A stretch of 52,203 nt of DNA. It comes from Clostridia bacterium. Its GTDB lineage: Bacteria > Bacillota > Clostridia > Oscillospirales > Acutalibacteraceae. The translations under genes were made by a program, and so were the position numbers. The notes under the pieces are model-generated. The model was not told where the DNA came from. It ran no database searches and worked only from the letters and a program-made list of their open reading frames with translations. Positions 8,981-15,892 of this stretch are shown in pieces. The stretch is taken from NCBI GenBank assembly GCA_017410325.1, contig JAFQRA010000029.1, positions 1-52,203 of the forward strand. Direction: 5' to 3'. Numbering within the stretch: position 1 is the stretch's first letter; each line of letters opens with the position of its first letter.

Positions 8981-9010
8981 AGTATAAAACATATATATGC
9001 AAAAAGTCAA
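8981..9010 (-). promoter_or_regulatory. Promoter of the clan GH-D-like gene
   Basis: Minus strand: TTGACT (9005-9010), 18-nt spacer, TATACT (8981-8986), about 30 nt before the start codon. Confidence 0.65.
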
Positions 9011-9044
9011 TGACACATCAGAAAAAAGCATCAAAAGCAAGCAC

Positions 9045-9074
9045 GAAAAAACCGCCCACCTGACGATGAGCGGT
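9045..9074 (-). terminator. Intrinsic terminator after the CREST-like gene
   Basis: A 10-bp stem with G-U pairs (9051-9060 with 9065-9074), a GTCA loop and a run of six U on the minus strand. It isolates the upstream membrane-protein gene from the promoter of the next gene. Confidence 0.85.
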
Positions 9075-9084
9075 TAAATTCAGT

Positions 9085-9954
9085 TTATGCGACCTTGGAG
9101 GTTTCCTTTGCTGCTTCTTTTAGAAGCTTTTCCTTGTCCTGGTTGACTGTTCGTTGGTCAACCCAGAATACAACAACAAGCTCAACAAGAGCGCAAAGCA
9201 TATGCCATGTGGAGTGACCCTGGAAGTTACCCAGAGCAAAGTTTGCGATTTCGTTGTCACCCCACATTGCTGTGATAACAGCAGAAATTGCCATGATACC
9301 GATAGCAAGGATAAGGAGAGCACGCTCGTTGACACGCATCTTCCTGAAGTTGTCTGCAAGAAGGTAAAGGATAGGAGCAACAGTGATAACACAGCCAAGC
9401 TCGGCTATGGACATACCCTTTGTCTTACCGTCCATGGGAGCACCGTTACCGCCGAAGAAATAAAGCGGACGGTCGTGAATTACGAATACTTCGTATGCAA
9501 GAATACCGATGACGATTGCAGCAAACACGGTAACCGCAATTAAGAACAAATTACGTTTTTTCCGTGTTTCGGGGGTCTGATAGAACTCCAAAGCAAAGCT
9601 GCAGACACCGCACCACGCAACAAGCTCGGTAAAGGTCATATCGACAAAGCTTGCAAGCAGCTTGGTTGTAAGCACACCGGGCTCAAACTCGCCGTAGTTA
9701 GCTGTGTGCATACCAACGGATGTGACGGACATAATTGCGTAAAGTGCAAGGAACAGATACCAGAACCACTTTTTGTTCTTCTTGATAAGAAGAATGATGA
9801 TACCGATAATTGCGGCATATGTATATGCCCAGTTTGTCTGAACGTCTGCATACTGAGCAGCAAATTCAGCCAGAGAAAGGTCACCTTCGCCGAAGGGGAA
9901 AACATCTTTGAATGCAATCCAGTCGATGAAGTTGAGCTTCAACAATTGTAACAT
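9085..9954 (-). CDS. Seven-helix membrane protein with CREST-superfamily (ceramidase/PAQR) active-site pattern
   Basis: 289 residues with seven predicted membrane segments (about 41-58, 63-83, 98-122, 135-156, 183-200, 211-229, 247-265). The conserved polar residues are placed as in alkaline ceramidases and adiponectin receptors: S79-x3-H83 in TM2 (SVGMH), D105 in TM3 (FVDMTF), and H247-x3-H251 in TM7 (GHSTWH). In that superfamily the three histidines bind zinc and the Ser/Asp pair assists hydrolysis of an amide or ester in a lipid. So this is predicted to be a zinc-dependent membrane hydrolase, substrate unknown. Start ATG follows AAGGAGG. It is monocistronic, with its own consensus promoter and terminator. 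A retinal-free seven-helix protein of another kind cannot be excluded. Confidence 0.65.
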   Translation of the reverse strand: MLQLLKLNFIDWIAFKDVFPFGEGDLSLAEFAAQYADVQTNWAYTYAAIIGIIILLIKKNKKWFWYLFLALYAIMSVTSVGMHTANYGEFEPGVLTTKLLASFVDMTFTELVAWCGVCSFALEFYQTPETRKKRNLFLIAVTVFAAIVIGILAYEVFVIHDRPLYFFGGNGAPMDGKTKGMSIAELGCVITVAPILYLLADNFRKMRVNERALLILAIGIMAISAVITAMWGDNEIANFALGNFQGHSTWHMLCALVELVVVFWVDQRTVNQDKEKLLKEAAKETSKVA

Positions 9955-10004
9955 TTGAAAACCTCCTTGTTTTATTTGTTAATCTGTCACAATTTAACAA
10001 AAAT

Positions 10005-10033
10005 ATTATATATTTGTTAAAATTGTTTGTCAA
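10005..10033 (-). promoter_or_regulatory. Consensus promoter of the CREST-like gene
   Basis: Minus strand: TTGACA (10028-10033), 17-nt spacer, TATAAT (10005-10010). A strong constitutive-looking promoter. Confidence 0.85.
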
Positions 10034-10066
10034 GCAGTTTATTCTCTTTAAGCAAAATCTTTTATT

Positions 10067-12133
10067 TTACTTAACTGCCGAATACAGCACTATAACCGCC
10101 TTGGGTGTATCGTTTATTGTAAGCTCAAGTCCTTCGCTCATAAGCTTTTCACCCGTCATTTCGTAGACAGTTTCGGGCTTATCGTAATCATAAAGCGTAT
10201 AAACGGTATCGCTGTCAAGGCCGTTGAGTTTTAAAGTGTATATATTATTTCTGACATTCTCACGCTTATAGATAAGTGCCATACCTTCGCTTGCATCGGT
10301 ATCAAACTGCATTGCATGGTATTTTGATGTATCCATACCGCCATATGTAAGCGGATAGTAGTTGCCGACCATATACGGTCTTATGTCATAATACTCAAGG
10401 CGTTGTGAGCAGGAAATTATATTTGTACGGGTTGCGTACTCACCCTCGACATAGGCACAGGTACCGTTATAAGGATACCAGAAAGAAATGCCGTAGGTAT
10501 GTGCCTGAGTAGCTTCTATTATATCGGGCTTTGAATTTCCTTCACCGTCCATACAGTTGTAGTCAGTTCTCCACAGCGGTATACTTCTTCGGCTCATTTC
10601 AATATCAAGGCGTTTGCCGCCCGAGGCACACATATCAATTTTAAGCACCGGAATTTCTTCCAGCAGAGTATCCAGAAAGCCGTAAAGATTTGTTACATAG
10701 TGGTTTTCTGTTATGCCTTTTCTGCCGTCTGCCCAAGCCTTATCCGCCTGCTCCCAAAGAGGAAGCGGAGTAAAATTACTGTCCATTCGCAGACACATAA
10801 CCCCATTGTAGCGTAAGGAGTCAAGCATCAGGTTTGTAATATATTCACAAGCATCTTCATTTGCGAAGTTGACTGCGTTTGCCTCATCATTGTCTTCATT
10901 GATAAGAAGCCAGCCGTCGTGCTTTATGCAGTCATTATATACTGCCGTATCTTTGCAGCAGCGCTCAATTTCATACCAGACAAGCAGCCCCATTCCACGC
11001 TCCTGAAGATGTCGGGATATTTCGCCCAGGCCGTTCGGGAAGCGTTCGGGGTCTGCATACCAGTTGCCTACGCTGTCGCTCCAGTTGTTTCTCAACGGAT
11101 ACCAGCCTGCATCAACCCACGCATAATCGAGCGAAGGTGTCCATTCCTCGGGAATATTTTTAACATTCTGAATAACCTGCGCTTCAGTAACACCGGGAGA
11201 CTCAACGGCAATACCGGTTGTTACAACCTGCTTTGTGCCTTCGGGATAAACACAGTCTATCGTAAACTGTCTGAAAGCATTAAAGCCTTTAAGGGCGTTA
11301 TCGGAATCATAGAAGGTCAGTGAAACAAGCGGCGAACGAACTTCCTCACCCGGCAGAAGATAACCTTTGAGGGTCTGCTGCTTTGCCTTCACCTTTGTGC
11401 CGTTAAGAGTCTGTGAGAGCGATGTGTACCACTGACCCGACCAGCCGACAGCCAAGACTGCTCCGCCGTCTTCGCCGTGAATATTGAAATAAGGCAGGAA
11501 CGACTCGGTTCTGCCGCCGTTTGCTGTGAAAACCATAGGCAAAAGGCTGAGTCCCGATTTCATTGTTTCAAAATCGTCAGCCTCGGCAAATGAACCGTTG
11601 GTGCAATAAACATCCGCTTTTCTGCCCGTAGGAAGCTTTGAGTCTATTGCATAAAAGCCCGTCACCTGAGGAGAATTGGCAGAGCCGTTATTTTTTATAT
11701 AAACCGTCCAGTCACAGGATGCGTTATCTTCGTAAATTGTGGCCTCAACAGTTGCCGAAATATCGCTCTTTTTGTGTGAAACCGTGATATATGTAGTTTT
11801 ACCGCCTGTGTAAACAGCCCCGACTTCGCTTTCTTCAGTAAAAGAAAAATCCCAATCGTTAATATTTTTTCTGAAATCCTTACCGCCTACCGAAAATGTG
11901 TAAGCAGGGGTTTTCACAGAGAGTACGTTTTCCTCAAACCAGGTACGGCAGAGCTGTTTTTCAGACTCGGTCACATCAAGCTCTTGCGCTTCAATTGAAT
12001 CAAAAGTCAGGTCTGTGACAGATGTCAGACCGACTGCTGCACGGTCAACCCACACCTTAAAGTTAGAGTCCGGCACAGCAAAGGACGAAACAACAAACAA
12101 AAGTGCCTGAAGCAGACTAAGTACAGTTTTCAT
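10067..12133 (-). CDS. Secreted GH36 alpha-galactosidase
   Basis: 688 residues. A signal peptide covers about 1-20 (MKTVLSLLQALLFVVSSFAV). An N-terminal beta-supersandwich is followed by the GH36 barrel: YAWVDAGWYP, then D451 in CLRMDSNF as nucleophile, then IDMCASGGKRLDIE and D524 in PLWRTDYN as acid/base, and a C-terminal beta domain. It should release alpha-1,6- or terminal alpha-linked galactose from oligosaccharides or glycoconjugates outside the cell. GGAGG precedes the ATG and a promoter lies at 12180-12208. It is divergent from the DUF2804 gene, sharing a 165-bp intergenic region. Alpha-N-acetylgalactosaminidase activity is an alternative within the family. Confidence 0.88.
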   Translation of the reverse strand: MKTVLSLLQALLFVVSSFAVPDSNFKVWVDRAAVGLTSVTDLTFDSIEAQELDVTESEKQLCRTWFEENVLSVKTPAYTFSVGGKDFRKNINDWDFSFTEESEVGAVYTGGKTTYITVSHKKSDISATVEATIYEDNASCDWTVYIKNNGSANSPQVTGFYAIDSKLPTGRKADVYCTNGSFAEADDFETMKSGLSLLPMVFTANGGRTESFLPYFNIHGEDGGAVLAVGWSGQWYTSLSQTLNGTKVKAKQQTLKGYLLPGEEVRSPLVSLTFYDSDNALKGFNAFRQFTIDCVYPEGTKQVVTTGIAVESPGVTEAQVIQNVKNIPEEWTPSLDYAWVDAGWYPLRNNWSDSVGNWYADPERFPNGLGEISRHLQERGMGLLVWYEIERCCKDTAVYNDCIKHDGWLLINEDNDEANAVNFANEDACEYITNLMLDSLRYNGVMCLRMDSNFTPLPLWEQADKAWADGRKGITENHYVTNLYGFLDTLLEEIPVLKIDMCASGGKRLDIEMSRRSIPLWRTDYNCMDGEGNSKPDIIEATQAHTYGISFWYPYNGTCAYVEGEYATRTNIISCSQRLEYYDIRPYMVGNYYPLTYGGMDTSKYHAMQFDTDASEGMALIYKRENVRNNIYTLKLNGLDSDTVYTLYDYDKPETVYEMTGEKLMSEGLELTINDTPKAVIVLYSAVK

Positions 12134-12179
12134 AAGAATCCTCCGTTTTTTTCAAACAGTATAAACTAAAATTTACAAA

Positions 12180-12208
12180 ATTATAGCATTTTTCAAGTAA
12201 TAACTCAA
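12180..12208 (-). promoter_or_regulatory. Promoter of the GH36 gene
   Basis: Minus strand: TTGAGT (12203-12208), 17-nt spacer ending in TGC, TATAAT (12180-12185), an extended -10 element. Confidence 0.75.
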
Positions 12209-12226
12209 GGAAATTAACAAAGGATA

Positions 12227-12256
12227 TTGAAATTTCTATATGTTTTCTGTTACAAT
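12227..12256 (+). promoter_or_regulatory. Promoter of the DUF2804 - cytidylate-kinase-like operon
   Basis: TTGAAA (12227-12232), 18-nt spacer, TACAAT (12251-12256), about 40 nt before the start codon. Confidence 0.65.
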
Positions 12257-12298
12257 GTAATAAAATTAACTCACTTACAACAAAGGAGAGAATTTAAT

Positions 12299-13396
12299 AT
12301 GAGTGAAATCCCGAGAACCTATAAAAGCTTCAGAGAATGGAAAAATAAATCCAAGCAGACAGAATACACCAAGAGCACTCCTCTCCTTGCCGCAGACGGC
12401 ACTTTACAGGCTAAGGGCTGGGCAAGAAAAAATGTTTTTGATTATGACCGCAACCTTGTAAAGGCACGCCTTATGAGCCGTAAGGAGTGGGATTTCTACC
12501 AGGTTTCCGACGGCAAGTATATGGTACAGATTAACTTTGCCAACATCAACATCGGCGGCTTTGTTGCCGCAAAGCTGATTGACCTTGTAAACGGCAAGCT
12601 GATAATGGACGCTACACAGCTTTACTTGGGCGGCAAAGACAAATACGTTCCGCCTGCAAAGGGTGACGTTCCCAACCGCTTCGGCTACAAAATCGGCAAG
12701 GCTGAGTTTGACTTTGACACCGGAGAAACCACGAGAACACTGTGGTTCAAGATGCTCAAGGGCGGCAAAACGGTTGAATGTAAGTTTACAATGGACATTA
12801 TGCCCGGCCTTGAAAACATCACGACCGTACTCCCCTTCGAGGGTGACAGCACAAAATACTTTATGACTACCAAGCAGAACTGTATGCCCTGCGAAGGCAG
12901 CTTTAAGATTGACGGTGAAGAGTGGAGCTTCAGCAAGGACGACTCCTTCTGTGCACTTGACTGGGGCCGTGTAAACACTCCGCACGAAATGGTCTGGTAC
13001 TGGGGTAACGGCTCAAGCTACATAACCGATGAAAACGGCGAAAAACACCTTTTCGGCTTTGAAATCACCTGGGCTATCGGCGATGAAAGCAACGCTACGG
13101 AAACCTGCCTTTTCTACGATGGCAAGGCACACAAATTCGGTGCTGTTGACGTTAAAACCTTCCCGAAGCCCGACAAATTTATGCAGGAGTGGCAGTTTGA
13201 GTCTGAGGACGGCAGGTTTAACCTTACAATGAAGCCGACCTTTGACTTCCATTCCGATCTTAACCTGGGTGTTGCCCGCATGCACACACATCAGGTGCAC
13301 GGCAACTGGAGCGGTGACGTAACGCTTGACGACGGCACAAAGCTGGAAATCAAGGATATGTACGCTTTCTGTGAATACGTGGAAAACAAGTGGTAA
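12299..13396 (+). CDS. DUF2804 family protein
   Basis: 365 residues starting at ATG 12299 after AAAGGAGAG. The sequence (QAKGWARKNVFDYDR near the N terminus, FCALDWGRVNTPHEMVWYWGNGS in the middle, and a C-terminal LGVARMHTHQVHGNWSGDV) has the look of the DUF2804 family, a cytoplasmic beta-rich protein of unknown function with many invariant W, D and H residues. No signal peptide or membrane helix. It is first in a two-gene transcript, 22 nt before a cytidylate-kinase-like gene. The longer in-frame ORF starting at 12227 begins inside the promoter and is not credible. Function unknown. Confidence 0.75.
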   Translation: MSEIPRTYKSFREWKNKSKQTEYTKSTPLLAADGTLQAKGWARKNVFDYDRNLVKARLMSRKEWDFYQVSDGKYMVQINFANINIGGFVAAKLIDLVNGKLIMDATQLYLGGKDKYVPPAKGDVPNRFGYKIGKAEFDFDTGETTRTLWFKMLKGGKTVECKFTMDIMPGLENITTVLPFEGDSTKYFMTTKQNCMPCEGSFKIDGEEWSFSKDDSFCALDWGRVNTPHEMVWYWGNGSSYITDENGEKHLFGFEITWAIGDESNATETCLFYDGKAHKFGAVDVKTFPKPDKFMQEWQFESEDGRFNLTMKPTFDFHSDLNLGVARMHTHQVHGNWSGDVTLDDGTKLEIKDMYAFCEYVENKW

Positions 13397-13418
13397 AAAT
13401 ACAAAAAGGAGGCACTCT

Positions 13419-14006
13419 ATGCAGAACAGGATAATTACAATAGGCCGTGAATACGGCAGCGGTGGCAGAGAAATCGGCGAAAAGCTTGCCGAAAAGCTCG
13501 GCATTCCCTGCTATGACAAGGAAATTGTTGAGCAGGCTTCAATCGACAGCGGCTTGCTTAAGGAAGATATTATCGAAAAGGGTGAGCATCTTTCCGCATT
13601 GAGCAAGCTTTCCTCTCACTTCACGCTTTACAACCTTTACAGCAATATGACGAAGAACGACCTTATATGGCACGCACAGGTAAAGGCAATAAAGCAGCTT
13701 GCGGAAAAAGGCTCCTGCGTTATTGTCGGACGCTGTGCCGACTATATCCTGCGCGACAGAGAAAACATTATAAACGTTTTCATCTTTTCGGATATGGATA
13801 AGCGCATTGAAAGAATTTCGCAGCTTCATCCCGAGGTTTCACCCGAAAAGTTCATCAGGGATATAGACAAGAAGCGCGCCGATTATTACAAGCATTTCAC
13901 CGAAATGGAGTGGGGTGAATCAAGGCACTACGACATCTGCCTTAACAGCAGTGCTTTGGGCATTGACAAGTGCGTTGATTTGCTCTGCGACCTGTACCGA
14001 TATTAA
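13419..14006 (+). CDS. Cytidylate kinase-like family protein (AAA-type P-loop kinase)
   Basis: 195 residues from ATG 13419, preceded by AAAGGAGG. It opens with ITIGREYGSGGREIGEKLAEKLGIPCYDKEI, the modified P-loop of the cytidylate-kinase-like family, in which GREYGSGGRE replaces GPSGSGKST. CVIVGRCADYIL and the later DKKRADYYKHF segment are also characteristic. Canonical CMP kinase (Cmk) is a different branch, so the true substrate is not certain. It is probably translated from the DUF2804 transcript and is followed by a strong terminator. Confidence 0.88.
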   Translation: MQNRIITIGREYGSGGREIGEKLAEKLGIPCYDKEIVEQASIDSGLLKEDIIEKGEHLSALSKLSSHFTLYNLYSNMTKNDLIWHAQVKAIKQLAEKGSCVIVGRCADYILRDRENIINVFIFSDMDKRIERISQLHPEVSPEKFIRDIDKKRADYYKHFTEMEWGESRHYDICLNSSALGIDKCVDLLCDLYRY

Positions 14007-14012
14007 TATTAA

Positions 14013-14049
14013 GAGCTGTCTTATCAGTGTAAGACAGCTCCTTTTTTTT
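14013..14049 (+). terminator. Intrinsic terminator after the cytidylate-kinase-like gene
   Basis: An 11-bp perfect stem (14013-14023 with 14030-14040, GAGCTGTCTTA/TAAGACAGCTC) and eight U. The U-tract reaches the stop codon of the convergent nucleoside hydrolase gene. Confidence 0.92.
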
Positions 14050-14956
14050 ATGAATTCAATATAGATATTAGGTCATTGAAAAGTTCATCACGCTTTATGT
14101 TATATACATAGCACATTGAAACAGCCGTGTTTTCGCTTTCGTATCTGCAGTCAAAGTCAGGTAAGGCCGTGCCGACAATTCCGGAATGCATAAAGCGGTT
14201 ATTGTCATTGAGAAGCCAGGCAACGGCAGTAACGTCCCAGATAACTCTTGTCCAGGCCCTGCCGTGAGCATAGCCTTCCGCTTCCTTTATCGTATTTCGT
14301 GCAAGATAGTCCGACAACGGATTTTTGCCGGCAAACCAGTATTCAAGCTCCTGCTTTGATACGGAAAAGGCACTTACAACTCCCATACAAGGAAGCTGCA
14401 CAAACGGCACACCGCTGCCCATAACAACTCTTGCGGCGGCAACATCCTGCTTCATATTGAATTCTGCCGTGTCGTGGTAATGTCTGCCGTGACCGCCGAG
14501 CCATACTACAACCGTATTTTCCTTAACGGCAGGCTCAATCAGAATAGCGGAAGCGATGTTTGTGATTGCGCCTATTGCAACAACATAAAGCGGATTTTCA
14601 GGCGAATACCCCTTCGCCTTTTCCGCTAAATCAAGTGCTGCGGCGGAAACAACGGGCGTTTTTTCGTCGGGCAGATAGCGGTCTGCGCCTTTGAAAACGG
14701 GCTTTTCTTCGCCTGCCAGCTTCAAAAGCTTGAATATTTCGTCATAGCTTTTTTCCATTCCGTCAGCAGGTCCGTTGGAATTATTGTTGTAAAACGGTGC
14801 GGCATACAGCGCAACGGTATTCAGCTTTTCCTTGTTTTTAAGCAGATACGCTATAGCAAACTGGTCGTCAATTTCATTATACGCATCCGTATCAAGTACA
14901 ACGTCAATTTTACCGCAGGGCACCGAGAGATTTTTTATACGCTGTTCGTTTGTCAT
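14048..14956 (-). CDS. Nucleoside hydrolase (IunH/PF01156 family)
   Basis: 302 residues. The calcium-binding aspartate cluster is DTDAYNEIDDQFA (D22, D24, D30, D31), a variant of the family DTDPGIDDALA; VVAIGAITNIASAI and EFNMKQDVAAARVV also fit. These enzymes cleave the N-glycosidic bond of nucleosides to ribose and base. No signal peptide, so it acts on intracellular nucleosides. It starts 2 nt after the stop of the GH16 gene and is co-transcribed with it. Base specificity cannot be told. Confidence 0.88.
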   Translation of the reverse strand: MTNEQRIKNLSVPCGKIDVVLDTDAYNEIDDQFAIAYLLKNKEKLNTVALYAAPFYNNNSNGPADGMEKSYDEIFKLLKLAGEEKPVFKGADRYLPDEKTPVVSAAALDLAEKAKGYSPENPLYVVAIGAITNIASAILIEPAVKENTVVVWLGGHGRHYHDTAEFNMKQDVAAARVVMGSGVPFVQLPCMGVVSAFSVSKQELEYWFAGKNPLSDYLARNTIKEAEGYAHGRAWTRVIWDVTAVAWLLNDNNRFMHSGIVGTALPDFDCRYESENTAVSMCYVYNIKRDELFNDLISILNS

Positions 14957-14958
14957 AA

Positions 14959-15816
14959 TCAGTCCACCAAGTCCTTATACTGATAAACCCTTACATAGTC
15001 AACAATAAAATCCGTGGGCGGTTCGATATTAGTTTCAATCGAAGCGCCGACCCAGCTTTCACCGGGGACTCCGTTTTCGCCGCCGACTTCAACGGAAAGA
15101 ATAAGCCATTCCTCATCCTGAGAAACTCCGCCGAAATCGCTTCTGCCCGTTTCAATACCGTTTATATAGAAAATATACTCGTTCTCGTTCCATTCAAGGC
15201 CGTAGGTGTTGTATTCGTCGTACGGATTGTTGATAAATATAAACGGCTTACAGATATTTTTCTGCCTGTGTGCTTCGCCGTAGCCGTCGTAGTGTATGTT
15301 TGAGCTTACACGGTTTTTGAAGATTGAAGGACTGTCGTAGAAAGCGGATTCGAAAATATCTATCTCCGCACCGTCAACACCGCCGCCGTCAACATTGCCT
15401 ACACCGTGGCTCATCATCCAGAAGGCAGACCACAGACCCTTGCCCTTGGGCAGAATACACCTGACCTCAAAGTAGCCGTAACGCTGAGTAAAACGGTCTA
15501 TAGAGTTAAGACGGGCTGTGTACCAGCCGGGAATGCCGTTGCCGTTATAGCCCTGGGGAAAATATTCCGTGCGGATATGAAGGTTACCGTCCTTTACCGT
15601 AGCAAAATCAGGGTTCCAGATACCGCCCTTACGCAAAACGTTTTCTTCACCGTTATAGTTGCAGGTCCATTTTGTTAAGTCAACGCTGTCGCCTTCAAAT
15701 TCGTCCGACCATTGAAGAACGAAATCTTCCTCGTGAGGAATTGCGGGAAACGCCGACGAAGAAGCGGTTAATATGAGGCTTAAAATAAAAGCAAAAACTG
15801 ACTTTATAAAGTTCAT
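14959..15816 (-). CDS. Secreted GH16 beta-glucanase (laminarinase-like)
   Basis: 285 residues with a signal peptide (1-22). The jelly-roll begins VLQWSDEFEGDSVDLTKW. The catalytic strand DGAEIDIFES has the ExDxxE form (nucleophile first glutamate, acid/base last), which is typical of laminarinases and related beta-1,3-glucanases rather than of lichenases (ExDxE). Conserved LWSAFWMM and the closing DFIVDYVRVYQY strand are present. AAGGGGA precedes the ATG. It is a single domain with no carbohydrate-binding module. It is first gene of an operon with nucleoside hydrolase. Confidence 0.92.
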   Translation of the reverse strand: MNFIKSVFAFILSLILTASSSAFPAIPHEEDFVLQWSDEFEGDSVDLTKWTCNYNGEENVLRKGGIWNPDFATVKDGNLHIRTEYFPQGYNGNGIPGWYTARLNSIDRFTQRYGYFEVRCILPKGKGLWSAFWMMSHGVGNVDGGGVDGAEIDIFESAFYDSPSIFKNRVSSNIHYDGYGEAHRQKNICKPFIFINNPYDEYNTYGLEWNENEYIFYINGIETGRSDFGGVSQDEEWLILSVEVGGENGVPGESWVGASIETNIEPPTDFIVDYVRVYQYKDLVD

Positions 15817-15845
15817 TGCTGTTCCCCTTTTCCGGTATTTTCTTG

Positions 15846-15875
15846 ATTATAACAAAGAGCACCTGCTGTTTGCAA
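15846..15875 (-). promoter_or_regulatory. Promoter of the GH16 operon, inside the preceding terminator
   Basis: Minus strand: TTGCAA (15870-15875), 18-nt spacer, TATAAT (15846-15851). The -35 lies within the terminator stem at 15855-15883. Confidence 0.5.
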
Positions 15876-15883
15876 GTGCTCTT
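15855..15883 (-). terminator. Intrinsic terminator of the TRAP transporter operon
   Basis: A 12-bp stem (15855-15866 with 15872-15883) with one G-U pair, loop AAACA on the minus strand, then TTGTT. Confidence 0.75.
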
Positions 15884-15892
15884 AATAAAAGT

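Noticed and set aside
8952-9002. Upstream ATG for the GH-D-like gene
   Set aside because: It lies in the promoter (-10 at 8981-8986), and GGAGG precedes the ATG at 8951.
12227-12298. Upstream start of the DUF2804 gene
   Set aside because: This part overlaps the -35 and -10 boxes; AAGGAG stands before 12299.
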